Assembly: GCA_000436695.1 (NCBI GenBank)
Contig: HF992586.1
Location: 1-16,230 of the forward strand
From: Prevotella sp. CAG:1185
GTDB lineage: Bacteria; Bacteroidota; Bacteroidia; Bacteroidales; Bacteroidaceae
DNA length: 16,230 nt
Reading direction: 5' to 3'
Under the pieces are notes generated by a model. That model was not told the origin of the DNA, searched no databases, and saw nothing but the letters and a program-made list of their open reading frames with translations. Below, piece by piece: positions 15,657 through 16,230 of the stretch (positions are counted from its first letter, which is position 1; each line of letters opens with the position of its first letter). Both the position numbers and the translations under genes were made by a program.

Positions 15657-16230
15657 TGAGTTGAATTATGTATTGTTTATATGTTTTTATCTTTTGTGCA
15701 TATTCTTCTTTTTTTTCATTCAAAGCGGATTTTAGAGACTGAAGATTAGCACGAATATTGCCACAACTATTTGCAGCTTCCTGACGAAGAAGAGACGTAA
15801 TTTCACGAAGAAGATTACTTGATACTGATTGTATTTGTAGCCGAAACTCTGGAATAAGAGTACCATCAATATAATTGTTAACGGCACGTTGTCGTGCCGG
15901 TTTTGCGAAAAATTCTGTAACCCAGCCAACAGAAGTCTCTATAATACCGCGATTCATACCTGACTTTTGTCCTAAACTCTGATCATATTGCTTAACGGTA
16001 TCAATATTTTCATTAAAATCATCTATATATTGTTTAGCGACCTTTGCCTTTTCTGCAACCTTTGCCATTTTGGACAACTTATTAATTTTATTTGCTGTAT
16101 ACGCAGTCGCTGCAACATCAGTTGCTGCATCAGCAGCAATCACTGTGCCTGTTGCTATAGTTCCTTCCACTGCAGTACCAGTAGCCGTCCCTGCTGCAGC
16201 TGCACCTCCAGCAGCAGCGGCTGCTCCAGC
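15646..16230 (-). CDS. 3' part of a membrane-associated helical protein, possibly a third dynamin
   Basis: The reading frame is open to the right edge of the window (194 codons seen), so the beginning of the gene is missing; a GTG at 16170 is not taken as the start because the open frame continues upstream. The visible part begins with a long Ala/Gly/Thr-rich hydrophobic segment (about the first 40 residues, reaching VEGTIATGTVIAADAATDVA), then a basic region (KINKLSKMAKVAEKAKVAKQ), and ends in helical repeats (RLQIQSVSSNLLREITSLLR, later SALNEKKEEYAQKIKTYKQY). Hydrophobic segment, basic linker and final helical hairpin is also the order at the C-terminus of the 687-aa dynamin in this operon, which suggests the end of another dynamin-like GTPase. 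No GTPase motif lies within the window, so this is unproven. It overlaps the next gene by 11 bases. Confidence 0.7.
   Translation of the reverse strand, partial: AGAAAAAGGAAAAGTATGTAVEGTIATGTVIAADAATDVAATAYTANKINKLSKMAKVAEKAKVAKQYIDDFNENIDTVKQYDQSLGQKSGMNRGIIETSVGWVTEFFAKPARQRAVNNYIDGTLIPEFRLQIQSVSSNLLREITSLLRQEAANSCGNIRANLQSLKSALNEKKEEYAQKIKTYKQYIIQLNEI

Noticed and set aside
15646..16170. GTG at 16170 as the start of a complete 174-aa protein
   Set aside because: The frame stays open for 20 more codons of Ala/Gly-rich sequence to the window edge, so the gene is more likely truncated by the edge.
1..16230. CRISPR arrays, tRNA or rRNA genes, insertion sequences, integrases
   Set aside because: No regularly spaced repeats, RNA-gene signatures, transposase or recombinase motifs were found on either strand.

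Overview
The window looks like a chromosomal segment of a member of the Bacteroidales, most plausibly Prevotella or a close relative. The main reasons are the promoter signals of the TAnnTTTG type (the Bacteroidetes -7 box) before several genes, the scarcity of strong Shine-Dalgarno sites, and the families present (SSS symporter, AspT/YidE-type transporter with RCK_C domains, DUF1349, LuxR-type regulator of the Bacteroidales kind, WYL regulator). No rRNA, tRNA, CRISPR array, transposase or integrase was seen. The taxonomic call is an inference from these signals.

Left part (1-6360), moderately GC-rich and mostly housekeeping or envelope in character. Two transporters lie in tandem on the plus strand: a sodium:solute symporter (160-1617) and an AspT/YidE-like transporter with two central RCK_C domains (1738-3399), closed by a strong hairpin terminator. 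A gene-poor stretch with several short repeats follows (3507-4003). Next is a secreted DUF1349 protein on the minus strand (4004-4681), divergent from a LuxR-type regulator (4771-5529); their -7 boxes abut in a palindrome. A secreted His/Lys-rich small protein (5785-6216) follows, with an 18-base palindrome upstream, and a bidirectional terminator separates it from the minus-strand block.

Right part (6374-16230), entirely minus-strand, becoming AT-rich towards the right end. Reading in the direction of transcription (from 16230 downwards): the 3' part of a gene with a Gly/Ala-rich hydrophobic segment and helical tail; a 135-aa single-span coiled-coil protein; a 738-aa membrane-anchored coiled-coil dynamin-like GTPase with a Sel1-like tail; a 687-aa dynamin-like GTPase with a hydrophobic paddle-like segment; a DUF4112 membrane protein; and a 253-aa soluble protein with uracil-DNA-glycosylase-like features. 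The first four overlap or lie within a few bases of each other and are almost certainly one operon; the last two may be read through. After a 457-base gap come an AAA+ ATPase (7316-9052) and a WYL-domain regulator (6374-7285), 30 bases apart and probably co-transcribed.

The most interesting unit is the dynamin cluster (10949-16230): two unlike dynamin GTPases, a small membrane coiled-coil protein and possibly the end of a third GTPase in tight succession, with base composition unlike the left part. It suggests an acquired membrane-remodelling machine; bacterial dynamins are known to work in pairs and some act in phage or membrane-stress protection. Its role here cannot be settled from sequence, and the first gene is cut by the window edge.
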